Positions 40,556-49,277 of a stretch of DNA of 64,000 bases are shown here, piece after piece. How positions within the stretch are numbered: the stretch's first letter is position 1; every line of letters begins with the position of its first letter. The notes beneath the pieces are model-generated. The model saw only the letters and a list, made by a program, of their open reading frames with translations. It did no database searches and was not told the DNA's origin. Made by a program: the position numbers and the translations under genes. Source of the stretch: WHUA01 sp963711215 (GTDB taxonomy: Bacteria; Pseudomonadota; Alphaproteobacteria; UBA8366); contig CAVQDH010000013.1 in assembly GCA_963711215.1 (NCBI GenBank), positions 248,001 through 312,000 of the forward strand, written 5' to 3'.

Positions 40556-40636
40556 ATGCGCGGGTCAAGCCCGCGCATGACGATCCATCTCGCAAAATCA
40601 ATAACTTATCGTCACTCGCGAACTTGATCCGCGAGT
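40556..40636. repeat. Two palindromes of the ACTCGCGGA/ATGCGCGGG family
   Basis: ATGCGCGGG-TCAAG-CCCGCGCAT (40556-40578) is a perfect 9-bp palindrome. ACTCGCG...CGCGAGT (40614-40636) is a second one with 7-bp arms. They fill the gap between convergent acpS and mtgA and may act as a bidirectional terminator. Confidence 0.8.
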
Positions 40637-40652
40637 CCATGCAATGTTGCAG

Positions 40653-41462
40653 TCACCCCCTTATCCCGGTGCATTTCACGTTGCCGGTGAGGATCTGGGC
40701 GCGCGCCATGGCGGTGCGGGCGCGGTTCTGGATGAAGTCGGTCGGGTTGACCGGCGACCATTTGCGCGGGCTCGGCAGGATCGAGGCCAGCAGCGCCGCC
40801 TGCCAGGCGGTCAGCGCGCTCGCCGAGCGCTTGAAATAGGCCTGCGACGCGGCTTCGGCGCCATAGATGCCCGGCCCCCATTCGACGACGTTGAGATAGA
40901 TCTCCATGATGCGCCGCTTACCGAGGACCCACTCGATCATGTAGGTCGTCGGCACCTCGATCGCCTTGCGCAGGAATTGATGCTCGGGCCACAGGAAGAG
41001 GTTCTTCGCGGTCTGCATCGAGATGGTGCTGGCGCCGCGCAGCGGGGCGCCCTGGAGATGCTCGGACACGGCGTCGCTCACCGAATCCCAATCGATGCCG
41101 TTATGCTCGCAGAATTTCGAATCCTCGAGGCCGATCACCGACTTGACGAGATGGGGCGAGATCCGCGACAGCGGCGCCCAGGTCTTGTGCAGGCCTTCGC
41201 CCTGGAACAGGCGGATCACCATCAGCGGCGTCAGCGGCGGCGGGACCTCGCGGTAAAGCGCCGCCAGGACGACCGGGACGGCGAGCACGGCCAGCAGCAG
41301 GACCAGCAGGAGGCGCCGCAGCCGCCGCCAGAGCGAGCGCCGCCGCCGCGGCGCATAGCTGCGGGTGATCCGGTCTTCGGCTCTGGGAATGATCTTTGCC
41401 ACGGGCGCGCCGCCGTCAGCCGGCCATTCCCGCCATACGGGAAGATCCGCAGCCCGGTCCAC
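40653..41462 (-). CDS. mtgA: Monofunctional biosynthetic peptidoglycan transglycosylase
   Basis: A 269-residue GT51 enzyme polymerising lipid II. One membrane helix ('LLLVLLLAVLAVPVVLAAL') precedes the GT51 domain with catalytic Glu in 'VIGLEDSKFCEHNGID', plus 'GASTISMQTAKNLFLW' and 'EIYLNVVEWGPGIYGAE'. The frame starts at 41462; a GTG at 41402 is an alternative. It lies antisense between acpS and lepB, interrupting an otherwise co-directional core block. Confidence 0.92.
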   Translation of the reverse strand: MDRAADLPVWREWPADGGAPVAKIIPRAEDRITRSYAPRRRRSLWRRLRRLLLVLLLAVLAVPVVLAALYREVPPPLTPLMVIRLFQGEGLHKTWAPLSRISPHLVKSVIGLEDSKFCEHNGIDWDSVSDAVSEHLQGAPLRGASTISMQTAKNLFLWPEHQFLRKAIEVPTTYMIEWVLGKRRIMEIYLNVVEWGPGIYGAEAASQAYFKRSASALTAWQAALLASILPSPRKWSPVNPTDFIQNRARTAMARAQILTGNVKCTGIRG

Positions 41463-41682
41463 GCCATGCGATCAATGGTCGCGCAGGGCGGGCGCCGTTT
41501 AGGCCCTCTGGCGGGGTGACGCCGGCCGCCAATTACTCTATCGTGAGAAAATCGATTTATCATGAGCTTGGCCACCATATGGCGACGCCGGACGACCGGC
41601 AAGCCGTCCCTGCGGCGACTTGACATTGATGACCGAGCCGCACATATCTGCGCCCTCTCGCGCAGCAGCAGGTTAGGCCCGA

Positions 41683-42498
41683 ATGGCACCGAACGACGCC
41701 GGAAAAGGACATAGCGCCGACGATACCGCGTCGCCTCCGGGCCCATCGGGTACGTCTGCCGCGAAACCGACCGGCGGCATCGTCGAGACCTTGCGCACGA
41801 TCATCTATGCGGTGCTCATCGCGCTGGTCGTGCGCACCGTCGCCTATGAGCCGTTCAACATCCCTTCCGGGTCGATGATCCCGACGCTGCTGGTCGGCGA
41901 CTACCTGTTCGTTTCCAAGTTTTCCTACGGCTACAGCCGGTATTCACTGCCCTTCGGCCTGCCGCTGTTCAAGGGCCGCATTCTTGCCGACCCGCCGAAG
42001 CGGGGCGACGTCGCGGTCTTCAAGCTGCCGACCGACAACAGCACCGATTACATCAAGCGGGTGATCGGCCTGCCCGGCGACCGCATCCAGATGATCGACG
42101 GCGTGCTGTACATCAACGGCAAGCAGGTCGAGCGGCACCGGATCGAGGATTACGTCATGCACTCGCAGTTCGGCACGGTCCAGCGCGTGCCGCAATATGT
42201 CGAGACGTTGCCGAACGGGAAGTCCTACCGGATCATCGAGACCGACCATAACATGGGGTCGCTCGACAATACGCCCGAGTATCTGGTGCCCGAAGGGCAT
42301 TACTTCATGATGGGCGACAACCGCGACAACTCGCTGGACAGCCGCGTCCTGGACCATGTCGGCTACGTGCCCTTCGAGAATTACGTCGGGCGGGCCGAGG
42401 TCCTGTTCTTCTCGACCGACCAGTCGGCGCGGCTCTGGGAGATCTGGAAATGGCCCTTCGCCATCCGCTATTCCCGTATCTTCCGTGGCATCGACTGA
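41683..42498 (+). CDS. lepB: Signal peptidase I
   Basis: A 271-residue inner-membrane protease that removes Sec/Tat signal peptides. The catalytic Ser64 is in 'NIPSGSMIPTLL' and Lys125 in 'DYIKRVIGLPGD'; 'YFMMGDNRDNSLDSR' is box E. One N-terminal membrane helix is visible. It lies 66 bp upstream of rnc in the same direction, as in most alphaproteobacteria. Confidence 0.95.
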   Translation: MAPNDAGKGHSADDTASPPGPSGTSAAKPTGGIVETLRTIIYAVLIALVVRTVAYEPFNIPSGSMIPTLLVGDYLFVSKFSYGYSRYSLPFGLPLFKGRILADPPKRGDVAVFKLPTDNSTDYIKRVIGLPGDRIQMIDGVLYINGKQVERHRIEDYVMHSQFGTVQRVPQYVETLPNGKSYRIIETDHNMGSLDNTPEYLVPEGHYFMMGDNRDNSLDSRVLDHVGYVPFENYVGRAEVLFFSTDQSARLWEIWKWPFAIRYSRIFRGID

Positions 42499-42563
42499 GA
42501 GGGGTAGGCGGCCGCGCGTGCGGGCGGGAGACTCGCCGCCGCGGTTAGCATAGTGTGGCCGCC

Positions 42564-43229
42564 ATGACGAACCCCGCGGAAAAATCCCTCGACCACCATT
42601 TCTCGGACCCGTCGCTGCTGCAGCAGGCGCTGACGCACCGCAGCGTCGAATCCGCCGGCGGCCTCGACTATGAGCGCCTCGAGTTCCTGGGCGACCGCGT
42701 GCTCGGCCTGATCGTGACCGAGATGGTAATGCAGAGCTACCCGGCGGAGCGCGAGGGGGCGCTGGCCAAGCGGCTCGCCGCGCTCGTGCGGCAGGAGACG
42801 CTGGCGGACATATCCCGCGAGATCGGCCTCGGCCCGTTCATCCATCTCAGCCGCGGCGAGGCGGAGGGCGGCGGGCGCGACAACGAGGCGATCCTCGCCG
42901 ACGTCTGCGAGGCGGTCATCGCGGCGATCTACCGCGACGGCGGCCTGGACGCGGCCCGGCGCTTCATCGAGCGGCACTGGCAGGCGCGCGTGCGCGCGGT
43001 CGAGGCGCCGCCGCAGGACGCGAAGACGGCGCTCCAGGAATGGGCCCAGGCGCGCGGCCTGGCGCTGCCGAGCTATGTCGTGGTCACCCGGACCGGGCCG
43101 GACCATGCGCCGGCCTTCACCGTGCGGGTCGACATCGACGGCGTCCCGTCGGCGGAAGGGAAGGGGCCCTCCAAGCGCGTCGCCGAGCAGGCCGCGGCGC
43201 GCCGGGCGCTGGAGCTTTTGCCGTCATGA
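42564..43229 (+). CDS. rnc: Ribonuclease III
   Basis: A 221-residue double-strand-specific endoribonuclease. The signature 'ERLEFLGDRVLGL' and second acidic site 'ADVCEAVIAAIYRDGG' form the metal site, and a dsRNA-binding domain occupies the last roughly 70 residues. The ATG at 42564 is preferred over a GTG at 42555. Its TGA overlaps the era ATG (ATGA). Confidence 0.95.
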   Translation: MTNPAEKSLDHHFSDPSLLQQALTHRSVESAGGLDYERLEFLGDRVLGLIVTEMVMQSYPAEREGALAKRLAALVRQETLADISREIGLGPFIHLSRGEAEGGGRDNEAILADVCEAVIAAIYRDGGLDAARRFIERHWQARVRAVEAPPQDAKTALQEWAQARGLALPSYVVVTRTGPDHAPAFTVRVDIDGVPSAEGKGPSKRVAEQAAARRALELLPS

Positions 43230-44149
43230 GCGGCGCCGTGCCGGATGCCGCCGTCCCCGAGACGCGCTTCGGCTTCGTCGCCATCCTGGGCGCGCCGAAT
43301 GTCGGCAAGTCGACCCTGGTCAACCGCCTCGTCGGGGCGAAGATCACCATCGTATCGCCCAAGGTGCAGACGACGCGCTCGCGCGTGCTCGGCATCGCGG
43401 TGCACGGCAAGAGCCAGGTCGTCTTCGTCGACACGCCCGGCATCTTCGCGCCGCGCAAGCGGCTGGACCGGGCGATGGTGGCCTCGGCCTGGCAGGGGGC
43501 CGCGGACGCCGATATCGTTTGTCTACTAGTAGACTGCACGCGCGGCTTCGACGAGGACACGCGCCGGATCGTGACCGCGCTCGCGGAAACCGGCCGCGGC
43601 GCCATCCTGGTGCTCAACAAGATCGACAAGGTCAAGCGGGAGTCGCTGCTCGCGCTGAGCGCCGCGCTCAACCAGGCGGGCTCGTTTCAAGAGACCTTCA
43701 TGGTCTCCGCGCTGAACGGCGACGGCGTCGGCGACCTGCTCGACTATTTCGCCGGCGCGGTGCCGCCCGGCGTCTGGCATTTCCCCGAGGACCAGATCTC
43801 CGACCTGCCGCAGCGCCTGCTGGCGGCGGAGGTGACGCGCGAGAAGCTCTATCTCAACACGCATCAGGAGCTGCCCTACGCGCTCACCGTGGTAACCGAC
43901 GCGTGGGAGCCGTTCCGCGACGGCAGCGTCAAGATCACCCAGACGATCTATGTCGAGCGCGACAGCCAGCGGCCGATCCTGCTCGGCAAGGGCGGCCAGA
44001 TGATCAAGCGCATCGGCGCGGCCGCGCGCGCGGACCTCGCGGAATTGCTCGGCTGCACGGTGCATCTCTTCCTGCATGTGAAGGTGCGCGAGAAATGGTC
44101 CGAGCAGCGCGACTACTACGCGCTCTGGGGGCTCGACTACGACGCGTGA
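43226..44149 (+). CDS. era: GTPase Era
   Basis: A 307-residue GTPase that binds 16S rRNA and acts in 30S assembly. G1 'GAPNVGKS' (residues 22-29), G3 'DTPG' (69-72) and G4 'NKID' are intact, and the C-terminal KH domain contains 'ILLGKGGQMIKRIGAAAR'. It is translationally coupled to rnc. Confidence 0.96.
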   Translation: MSGAVPDAAVPETRFGFVAILGAPNVGKSTLVNRLVGAKITIVSPKVQTTRSRVLGIAVHGKSQVVFVDTPGIFAPRKRLDRAMVASAWQGAADADIVCLLVDCTRGFDEDTRRIVTALAETGRGAILVLNKIDKVKRESLLALSAALNQAGSFQETFMVSALNGDGVGDLLDYFAGAVPPGVWHFPEDQISDLPQRLLAAEVTREKLYLNTHQELPYALTVVTDAWEPFRDGSVKITQTIYVERDSQRPILLGKGGQMIKRIGAAARADLAELLGCTVHLFLHVKVREKWSEQRDYYALWGLDYDA

Positions 44150-44174
44150 GCCGCGCTGCCGGTGGCGCGAGAAG

Positions 44175-44290
44175 CACCCCCACCTAAATCCTCCCCCATC
44201 GAGGGGGAGGACTTCTTTTTGCTTTCCTGGTGGAGGAGACTCTTTCTTAGCCCTCCCCCCTTGCGGGGGAGGGTTGGGTGGGGGGGGAAC
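44175..44290. repeat. GC-rich palindrome pair, CCTCCCCC...GGGGGAGG family
   Basis: CCTCCCCCATCGAGGGGGAGG and CCTCCCCCCTTGCGGGGGAGG type hairpins separated by about 45 bp, between era and recO. The first is followed by CTTCTTTTT and could terminate the era transcript. Confidence 0.78.
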
Positions 44291-44345
44291 ACGTGCGCCA
44301 CGCCGCCTGCGGACAGGCGCGCCGGCATAAGGTACTCTCGCGAGC

Positions 44346-45075
44346 ATGGAATGGAGCGATCAGGGCATCGTGCTGTCGGCCCGCCGTCACGGCGAGTCCT
44401 CGGTGATTCTGTCGCTGCTGACCGCCGGCCACGGGCGGCATGCGGGGCTGGTGCGGGGCGGCGCGTCGCGCAGCCGGCGCGGCCTGCTGCAGCCGGGAAA
44501 CCTGGTCGAGGCGACCTGGCGGGCGCGGCTGGAGGACCATCTCGGCGGCTTCACCGTGGAGCTGCTGCGCAACCCGAGCGCGGCCTGGCTGGACGATCCC
44601 GCGCGCCTCGCCGCGCTGTCCTCGGCCTGCACCATCGCCGACCAGACGCTGCCCGAGCGCGAGCCCTGCGAGAGCGTTTTCAACGGCCTGACGCATCTCT
44701 TTGACGTCTTGGGGGAGCCCGCCTGGGCCGCCGCCTATGTGGAATGGGAGCTGGCGCTGCTGGGCGAGCTCGGCTTCGGGCTCGACCTCAGCGCCTGCGC
44801 GGCGACGGGGCGGAACGACGCGCTCGCCTATGTCTCGCCGCGCAGCGGGCGGGCGGTCTCGATCTCCGCCGGCGAGCCCTATCGCGAGAAGCTCCTGCCG
44901 CTGCCGGGCTTCCTGGTCGGCGGCGAGCCGGCGCAGCCCGGCCGATGTCGCCGCCGGGCTGACCTTGACGGGGTTCTTCCTCGACCGCCACCTGTTCGCG
45001 CCGCACCAGAAGCGGCTGCCCGACCCGCGCATGCGCCTGGTCGAGCGGCTGCGGCGGGCGGTAGAGGCGGCGTAG
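44346..45075 (+). CDS. recO: DNA repair protein RecO (one frameshift)
   Basis: Loads RecA with RecF/RecR. It has an N-terminal OB-fold 'MEWSDQGIVLSARRHGESS' and alphaproteobacterial features 'HLFDVLGEPAWAAAYVEWE' and 'CAATGRNDALAYVSPRSG'. One extra C near 44938 splits the gene; repaired, the text runs 'VGGEPASPADVAAGLTLTG' and ends '..RRAVEAA' at 45073-45075. It is the last gene of the core block before an accessory insertion; parC follows only at 50341. Confidence 0.9.
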
Positions 45076-45163
45076 GGGTGTCGACGATCAAAATCTTAAA
45101 TATCTAGCAACAGTTGAGGAGACGGCATATATATTTCCTAGATCTGATAACAATAGGGCGGTT

Positions 45164-46204
45164 ATGAGCTTTCGGAAGGTTGCAAAATCCAAAAAATCAT
45201 ATGAAACGCCAGTCGAGCTGTTTTTCGACATACGCCCCCGGAAGATCGCGGCGCTATACGATCAACAAGCTCAACTCCTCCGGGATTATGCCGCACGAGC
45301 GGTTAATTCACCTGATGTTGCAATTCAAGGCGCGACTGGTAGTGGAAAGACGCTCGTCGGATTAATGATCGCGGAATGGCGGAGGAGGCGGACGGAGCGA
45401 CCACTTTACTTATGTCCAACGCGCCAACTCGTTAATCAAGTTGCGAATTTTGCGAAGGATCAATTAGGCCTGCCCGCATTTCCATTCGTCGGGCCGCATT
45501 CGGAATTTCCACCCTCAGAACGGGCTGCATGGCGTGGTGGAGATTTAATTGCAATCGCAACATATAGGGCGCTTTTCAACATCAATCCGTTCTTCAGAAC
45601 GCCAAATTTCATAGTAGTAGACGACGCACATGCTGCGGACCAAAATATCGCGGAGTTTTGGACAGTACGTGTTAGCAAGTACGATGGACAGCAGAAGGCT
45701 CTCTTCGAAGAACTTACAGGAATACTTGGTCGCATATTACCTTCCGATGAAATAATTCGTCTAAGGGAAGAACCTCGCGGCCTTTCTGACCATTTATGGG
45801 TACAGATTGTCCCGGCGCCGCTCGTTTGGGAATGGGAAAGCGAAATATCATCGATCCTTGATCAAGCCCCTGTGCAATCAGATCTTTCCTATCGTTGGTC
45901 GGTGCTGAAAGGAAACCTTCGGAGTTGCCAGCTGTATGTGAGCCCGTATGAGATTATGTTCCGACCGGTATTGCCCCCGACCGGTTCGTACGCTCCATTT
46001 GTGAGTGCTAGTCAACGCTTATATATGTCCGCAACACTTGGTCGTGGTGGCGAGTTAGAAAGACTTTCTGGTCGAAAATCAATTTTGCGTTTGCCCTCCC
46101 CGCCTGGTTGGGATGGGCATGGCGTAGGTCGTCGCTTTTTCATCTTTCCCGAATTGTCGCTCGATGCAACTGAGACGTCTGATTTATGCGTTAGCGCGAT
46201 TTGA
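45164..46204 (+). CDS. SF2 helicase, N-terminal half (ends at in-frame TGA)
   Basis: The first RecA-like domain of a superfamily 2 helicase/ATPase. Walker A 'AIQGATGSGKT' (residues about 53-63), motif Ia 'CPTRQLVNQ', Walker B as 'VVDDAHAADQ' (DDAH instead of DEAD/DEAH) and motif III 'MSATLGRGGE' are all present. No Cys cluster lies between Walker A and B, unlike iron-sulfur XPD/DinG helicases. A TGA at 46202-46204 ends the frame between the two helicase domains, and the same frame continues at once with conserved-looking sequence. Base composition is visibly AT-richer than all neighbours, a sign of horizontal transfer. A defence role is possible but not shown. Confidence 0.82.
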   Translation: MSFRKVAKSKKSYETPVELFFDIRPRKIAALYDQQAQLLRDYAARAVNSPDVAIQGATGSGKTLVGLMIAEWRRRRTERPLYLCPTRQLVNQVANFAKDQLGLPAFPFVGPHSEFPPSERAAWRGGDLIAIATYRALFNINPFFRTPNFIVVDDAHAADQNIAEFWTVRVSKYDGQQKALFEELTGILGRILPSDEIIRLREEPRGLSDHLWVQIVPAPLVWEWESEISSILDQAPVQSDLSYRWSVLKGNLRSCQLYVSPYEIMFRPVLPPTGSYAPFVSASQRLYMSATLGRGGELERLSGRKSILRLPSPPGWDGHGVGRRFFIFPELSLDATETSDLCVSAI

Positions 46205-46279
46205 CTTCAGCCTCGAGCACTCTATTTAACGCCAGATGATCGCACCTCAAAGAATGTTCGTGAATGGTTTAAAGGAAAA

Positions 46280-47743
46280 TTGCCAGATTATAAGGTATTC
46301 AGCGCGCAGGATATTGAAGGTTCGAAGAAGCCATTTACGAGCGCAAATCGTGCAATTGCTATCATCGCAAATAGGTATGACGGAATAGATTTTCCCGACG
46401 ACGAATGTAGACTCCTTTTTGTTGAGGGCAGACCGTCAGGGTCTAATCTTCAAGAAAGATTTCTCTCTGATAAACTAGGTGCACGAGCGCTTTTCGCAGA
46501 GCGCGTCAGAACACGCGTAATTCAGGCTTTTGGACGATGTACGCGTTCCGCTAATGATTATGCGATGGTGGTCGTTATTGGCCACAAGCTTATGGATGAA
46601 TTGTTGTTAAGCGAGAGTAGATCGACATTGGATCGTGAACTCCAAGCTGAATTGCGGTTCGGAGAAGAACAGTCACGCAATCAAAAATTGAGTGATTTTA
46701 TTGATCTCGCTAAATTATTTTTTGCTCAAGACGACGATTGGCGTGAAGCTGAAAGCGAGATCGCAGACCTTCGCGACGAAATGACAGAGGAAAAGCCGTC
46801 GACGCTCGGACCCCTTGAATTGGCAGCGGGCAAAGAAATTATTTATAATGAAGCAATTTGGGCAGGCAATTACACCGTCGCTGTTGATGCAGCGCAGCAA
46901 GTAATCACCGCTCTTTCTGGTGGCGAGGAACTAAAAGGTTACCGCGCAATGTGGCATTATCTTGCCGGCTGCGCCGCCGCGCTTGATGCGAAAGATCAAG
47001 GCAAGTTTAAATCTGATAAGGCACAGGAACATTTTCGTCTCGCGAAAAGATTGGGGAGCAGCCGATGGTTGGGTCGTATCGTTGAGAATCAACCTTTAGA
47101 TTTGGAAAGCACAACTCCTCCAGAAGACGAGTTGGCGGTAGAGAGAATGGAAGCGCAGCTATGTGAACTTGGCTTGATCCATGAAGGTGATTTTGCCAAG
47201 TATGTTACCAATATACGTGCAGGAATTGGACAGGGAAAAGCAAAGCTGTTTGAAGCCACGCATCGGGATTTGGGTGAGTTGCTTGGCTTTCGTTCAGAAA
47301 AATCTGATGCGCAAGCAGCTCCCGATCCTTGGTGGATTTCCGGAGATTCACTTTGTTTCGTATTTGAAGATCACACAGAAGGCCAGCAGGGGAAGGATCT
47401 TTCCGTGGATAAAGCACGACAAGCGTCGTCCCACCCCGCTTGGATTAAGGCAAACGTTAGCGGACTCAGCGACGATGCAGACATCATTCCTGTGCTAGTC
47501 ACGAACGCGAATACAAAAGGGCCGGTCTGTAAGGTTCAGCTTCAGAGCGTTGCTGTATGGCCACTGAAGGAATTTCGCGCGTGGTCAAGTGTTGCATTAG
47601 ATGTTATTCGTGAGTTGCGCGCAAAATTGAATGGGCAAGGTGACCTAGTTTGGCGCGCGGAAGCCTTGAAAATGCTTGGGGCTGTAAATGCTACGCCCTC
47701 AACACTCGCTTTAGTGCTTAAATCCTATTTAGGTAAACAGTGA
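46280..47743 (+). CDS. SF2 helicase, C-terminal half (same frame, after the TGA)
   Basis: The continuation of the preceding gene in the same reading frame. The 75 bases between stop and this TTG still encode helicase motif IV-like text ('PRALYLTPDDRTSKNVREW'). The second RecA-like domain has 'NRYDGIDFPDDECRLLFVEG' and motif VI 'RVIQAFGRCTRS', closest in form to Rad3/DinG-type helicases. About 330 residues of mostly helical sequence with no recognised domain follow. A TTG at 46280 would allow separate translation, but no good ribosome site is seen. The gene is probably nonsense-mutated or carries one miscalled base. Confidence 0.75.
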   Translation: MPDYKVFSAQDIEGSKKPFTSANRAIAIIANRYDGIDFPDDECRLLFVEGRPSGSNLQERFLSDKLGARALFAERVRTRVIQAFGRCTRSANDYAMVVVIGHKLMDELLLSESRSTLDRELQAELRFGEEQSRNQKLSDFIDLAKLFFAQDDDWREAESEIADLRDEMTEEKPSTLGPLELAAGKEIIYNEAIWAGNYTVAVDAAQQVITALSGGEELKGYRAMWHYLAGCAAALDAKDQGKFKSDKAQEHFRLAKRLGSSRWLGRIVENQPLDLESTTPPEDELAVERMEAQLCELGLIHEGDFAKYVTNIRAGIGQGKAKLFEATHRDLGELLGFRSEKSDAQAAPDPWWISGDSLCFVFEDHTEGQQGKDLSVDKARQASSHPAWIKANVSGLSDDADIIPVLVTNANTKGPVCKVQLQSVAVWPLKEFRAWSSVALDVIRELRAKLNGQGDLVWRAEALKMLGAVNATPSTLALVLKSYLGKQ

Positions 47744-47877
47744 ATCCTGCCAGACACGGTCTGTAGAAGTATTTGCAGGACGTTAATTTAATATTGCCCA
47801 CCTTCGACATTGTCCGAATTCCGTGACGTATGTTGCGAATTTGTACCAATCACATGACGTTAAGAAGTCAAATGTAG

Positions 47878-48504
47878 CTACACAACCGCCGCGCGCCGCT
47901 CTCTGAGCGCCTGGCGCAGGATCAGCGTGGCGGAATGCAGGAACAGCGACGCCATCGCCACCGCGACGATCAGGTCGGGCCACGCCGTGCCGGTCCAGGC
48001 GACGCCGCCGGCCGCGGCGATCACCGCGACGTTGCCGATCGCGTCGTTGCGGCTGCACAGCCAGACCGAGCGCACGTTGGCGTCGCCGTTGCGGTAGCGC
48101 AGCAGCAGCAGCACGCTCGCCAGGTTGGACGCGAGCGCCAGCCCGCCGACCCCGGTCATGACGAAGGCGTCCGGCGCGCCGAGCACGACCGTGCGATAGA
48201 GCGTGAGGCCGAGCACGCCGAGCCCCATCACCGCCAGCGACGCGCCCTTGATCAGCGCCACGTTGGCGCGGAGCGGTGCCGACCTGCCGATGACATAGAG
48301 GCTGGCGGCGTAGGTGAGGGTATCGGCGAGGAAGTCGAGCGCGTCCGCCTGCAGGGCCATCGACTGGGCAAACGCGCCGGCCGCCACCTCGAGCGCGAAC
48401 ATCGCCCCGTTGATCGCGATCACCACCCAGAGCGCGCGCCGGTAGGCCGCCGATTGGCCTTCGAACACCGTTTCACCGTGATCGTGACAATGACAGCCCG
48501 CCAT
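47878..48504 (-). CDS. Cation diffusion facilitator-like metal transporter (short form)
   Basis: A 208-residue CDF/cation-efflux membrane protein with about six helices. The N-terminus carries a metal-binding 'CHCHDHGE', and helix 2 has 'ADALDFLADTL' with the acidic metal-site residues. The cytoplasmic C-terminal domain of full CDF proteins is absent, as in other short members. It is divergent from a MerR regulator with a MerR-type elongated promoter between, so metal-induced efflux (Zn, Cd, Co or Pb) is expected. Confidence 0.87.
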   Translation of the reverse strand: MAGCHCHDHGETVFEGQSAAYRRALWVVIAINGAMFALEVAAGAFAQSMALQADALDFLADTLTYAASLYVIGRSAPLRANVALIKGASLAVMGLGVLGLTLYRTVVLGAPDAFVMTGVGGLALASNLASVLLLLRYRNGDANVRSVWLCSRNDAIGNVAVIAAAGGVAWTGTAWPDLIVAVAMASLFLHSATLILRQALRERRAAVV

Positions 48505-48558
48505 GGAAGCTCCTGACTCTCCGCGCTTTTTCGCCGGTCCCTTGTTTCCGATGAGGAC

Positions 48559-48589
48559 AGCCTAATATCTATAGGGACTATAGATTCAA
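48559..48589 (-). promoter_or_regulatory. MerR-type promoter with 19-bp spacer and operator dyad
   Basis: On the minus strand -35 TTGAAT and -10 TAGGCT are 19 bp apart. The spacer contains the perfect dyad TCTATAG-GGA-CTATAGA (48568-48584 on the plus strand). This overlong spacer with a central dyad is the hallmark of MerR-activated promoters and drives the CDF gene. Confidence 0.85.
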
Positions 48590-48600
48590 GGAGAAAACGC

Positions 48601-49062
48601 ATGAAACTCGCCGAAAATTTCGAGGACGGCCCACTCTCCATCGGCGTGCTGGCGCGCGAGACCGGCTGCAAGGTGCCGACCATCCGCTATTACGAGCAGG
48701 TCGGCCTGATGCCGCCGCCGATCCGCAGCAGCGGCAACCAGCGGCGCTACGGCCCGGCGCATATCGCGCGGCTGGGCTTCATCCGCCATGCCCGCGAGCT
48801 GGGCTTCCCGCTCGACCGCATCCGCGACATCCTGGCGCTCGGCGACAAGCCCGACCGCTCCTGCGCCGAGGTCGACCGCATCGCGCGCGACCATCTCGCC
48901 GCGGTCGAGGCGCGCATCGCCCGGCTGACCGCGCTCAAGCAGGAGCTCGAGCGCATGGTCAAGCAATGCGGCAGCGGCAAGGTCGCCGACTGCCGGGTGA
49001 TCGAGGTGCTGGCCGACTACACCCACGACCACTGTCTGCACGAGGATCACGCGGCAGGGTAG
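48601..49062 (+). CDS. MerR-family metal-responsive regulator
   Basis: A 153-residue regulator. The winged helix contains 'SIGVLARETGCKVPTIRYYEQVG', a dimerisation helix follows, and Cys residues lie at 'RSCAEVDRIA', 'VKQCGSG' and 'ADCRVIEVL', with a His-rich end 'HDHCLHEDH'. Spacing of the three Cys resembles Zn/Cd/Pb sensors (ZntR/CadR/PbrR type) rather than Cu sensors. It untwists the 19-bp-spaced promoter next to it to switch on the divergent efflux gene. Confidence 0.9.
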   Translation: MKLAENFEDGPLSIGVLARETGCKVPTIRYYEQVGLMPPPIRSSGNQRRYGPAHIARLGFIRHARELGFPLDRIRDILALGDKPDRSCAEVDRIARDHLAAVEARIARLTALKQELERMVKQCGSGKVADCRVIEVLADYTHDHCLHEDHAAG

Positions 49063-49084
49063 AGCGCGGCGAAGTGTTCCCATT

Positions 49085-49195
49085 CTCCCTCCCCCTTGGG
49101 AGGGGTCGGGGTGGGGGGACCTACGAGAAAACGTAAAACGGTCCTTGCCTCATTGACCCCCCACCTAAATCCTCCCCCGAAAGAGGGGATGACTT
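49085..49195. repeat. GC-rich palindrome pair, CCTCCCCC family
   Basis: A copy of the repeat with CTCCCTCCCCCTTGGGAGGGG and CCTCCCCCGAAAGAGGGGATG-like arms and the CACCTAAATCC spacer, between merR and the BASS-type gene. Confidence 0.7.
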
Positions 49196-49277
49196 GAAGG
49201 TGCCTCGCCCGAGATGGACGGTGTACGCTTCCGCGCGCTGAATGGCGGCGCTTGAAGCCGCAGGGGAGCAATCGCCG

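Noticed and set aside
46202..46204. TGA read as selenocysteine or tryptophan in the helicase
   Set aside because: No SECIS-like element or selenocysteine genes were seen, and other genes in the window use TGA as a normal stop.
47205..47417. Small antisense frame inside the helicase gene
   Set aside because: Short, no ribosome site, and the sense strand is clearly coding.
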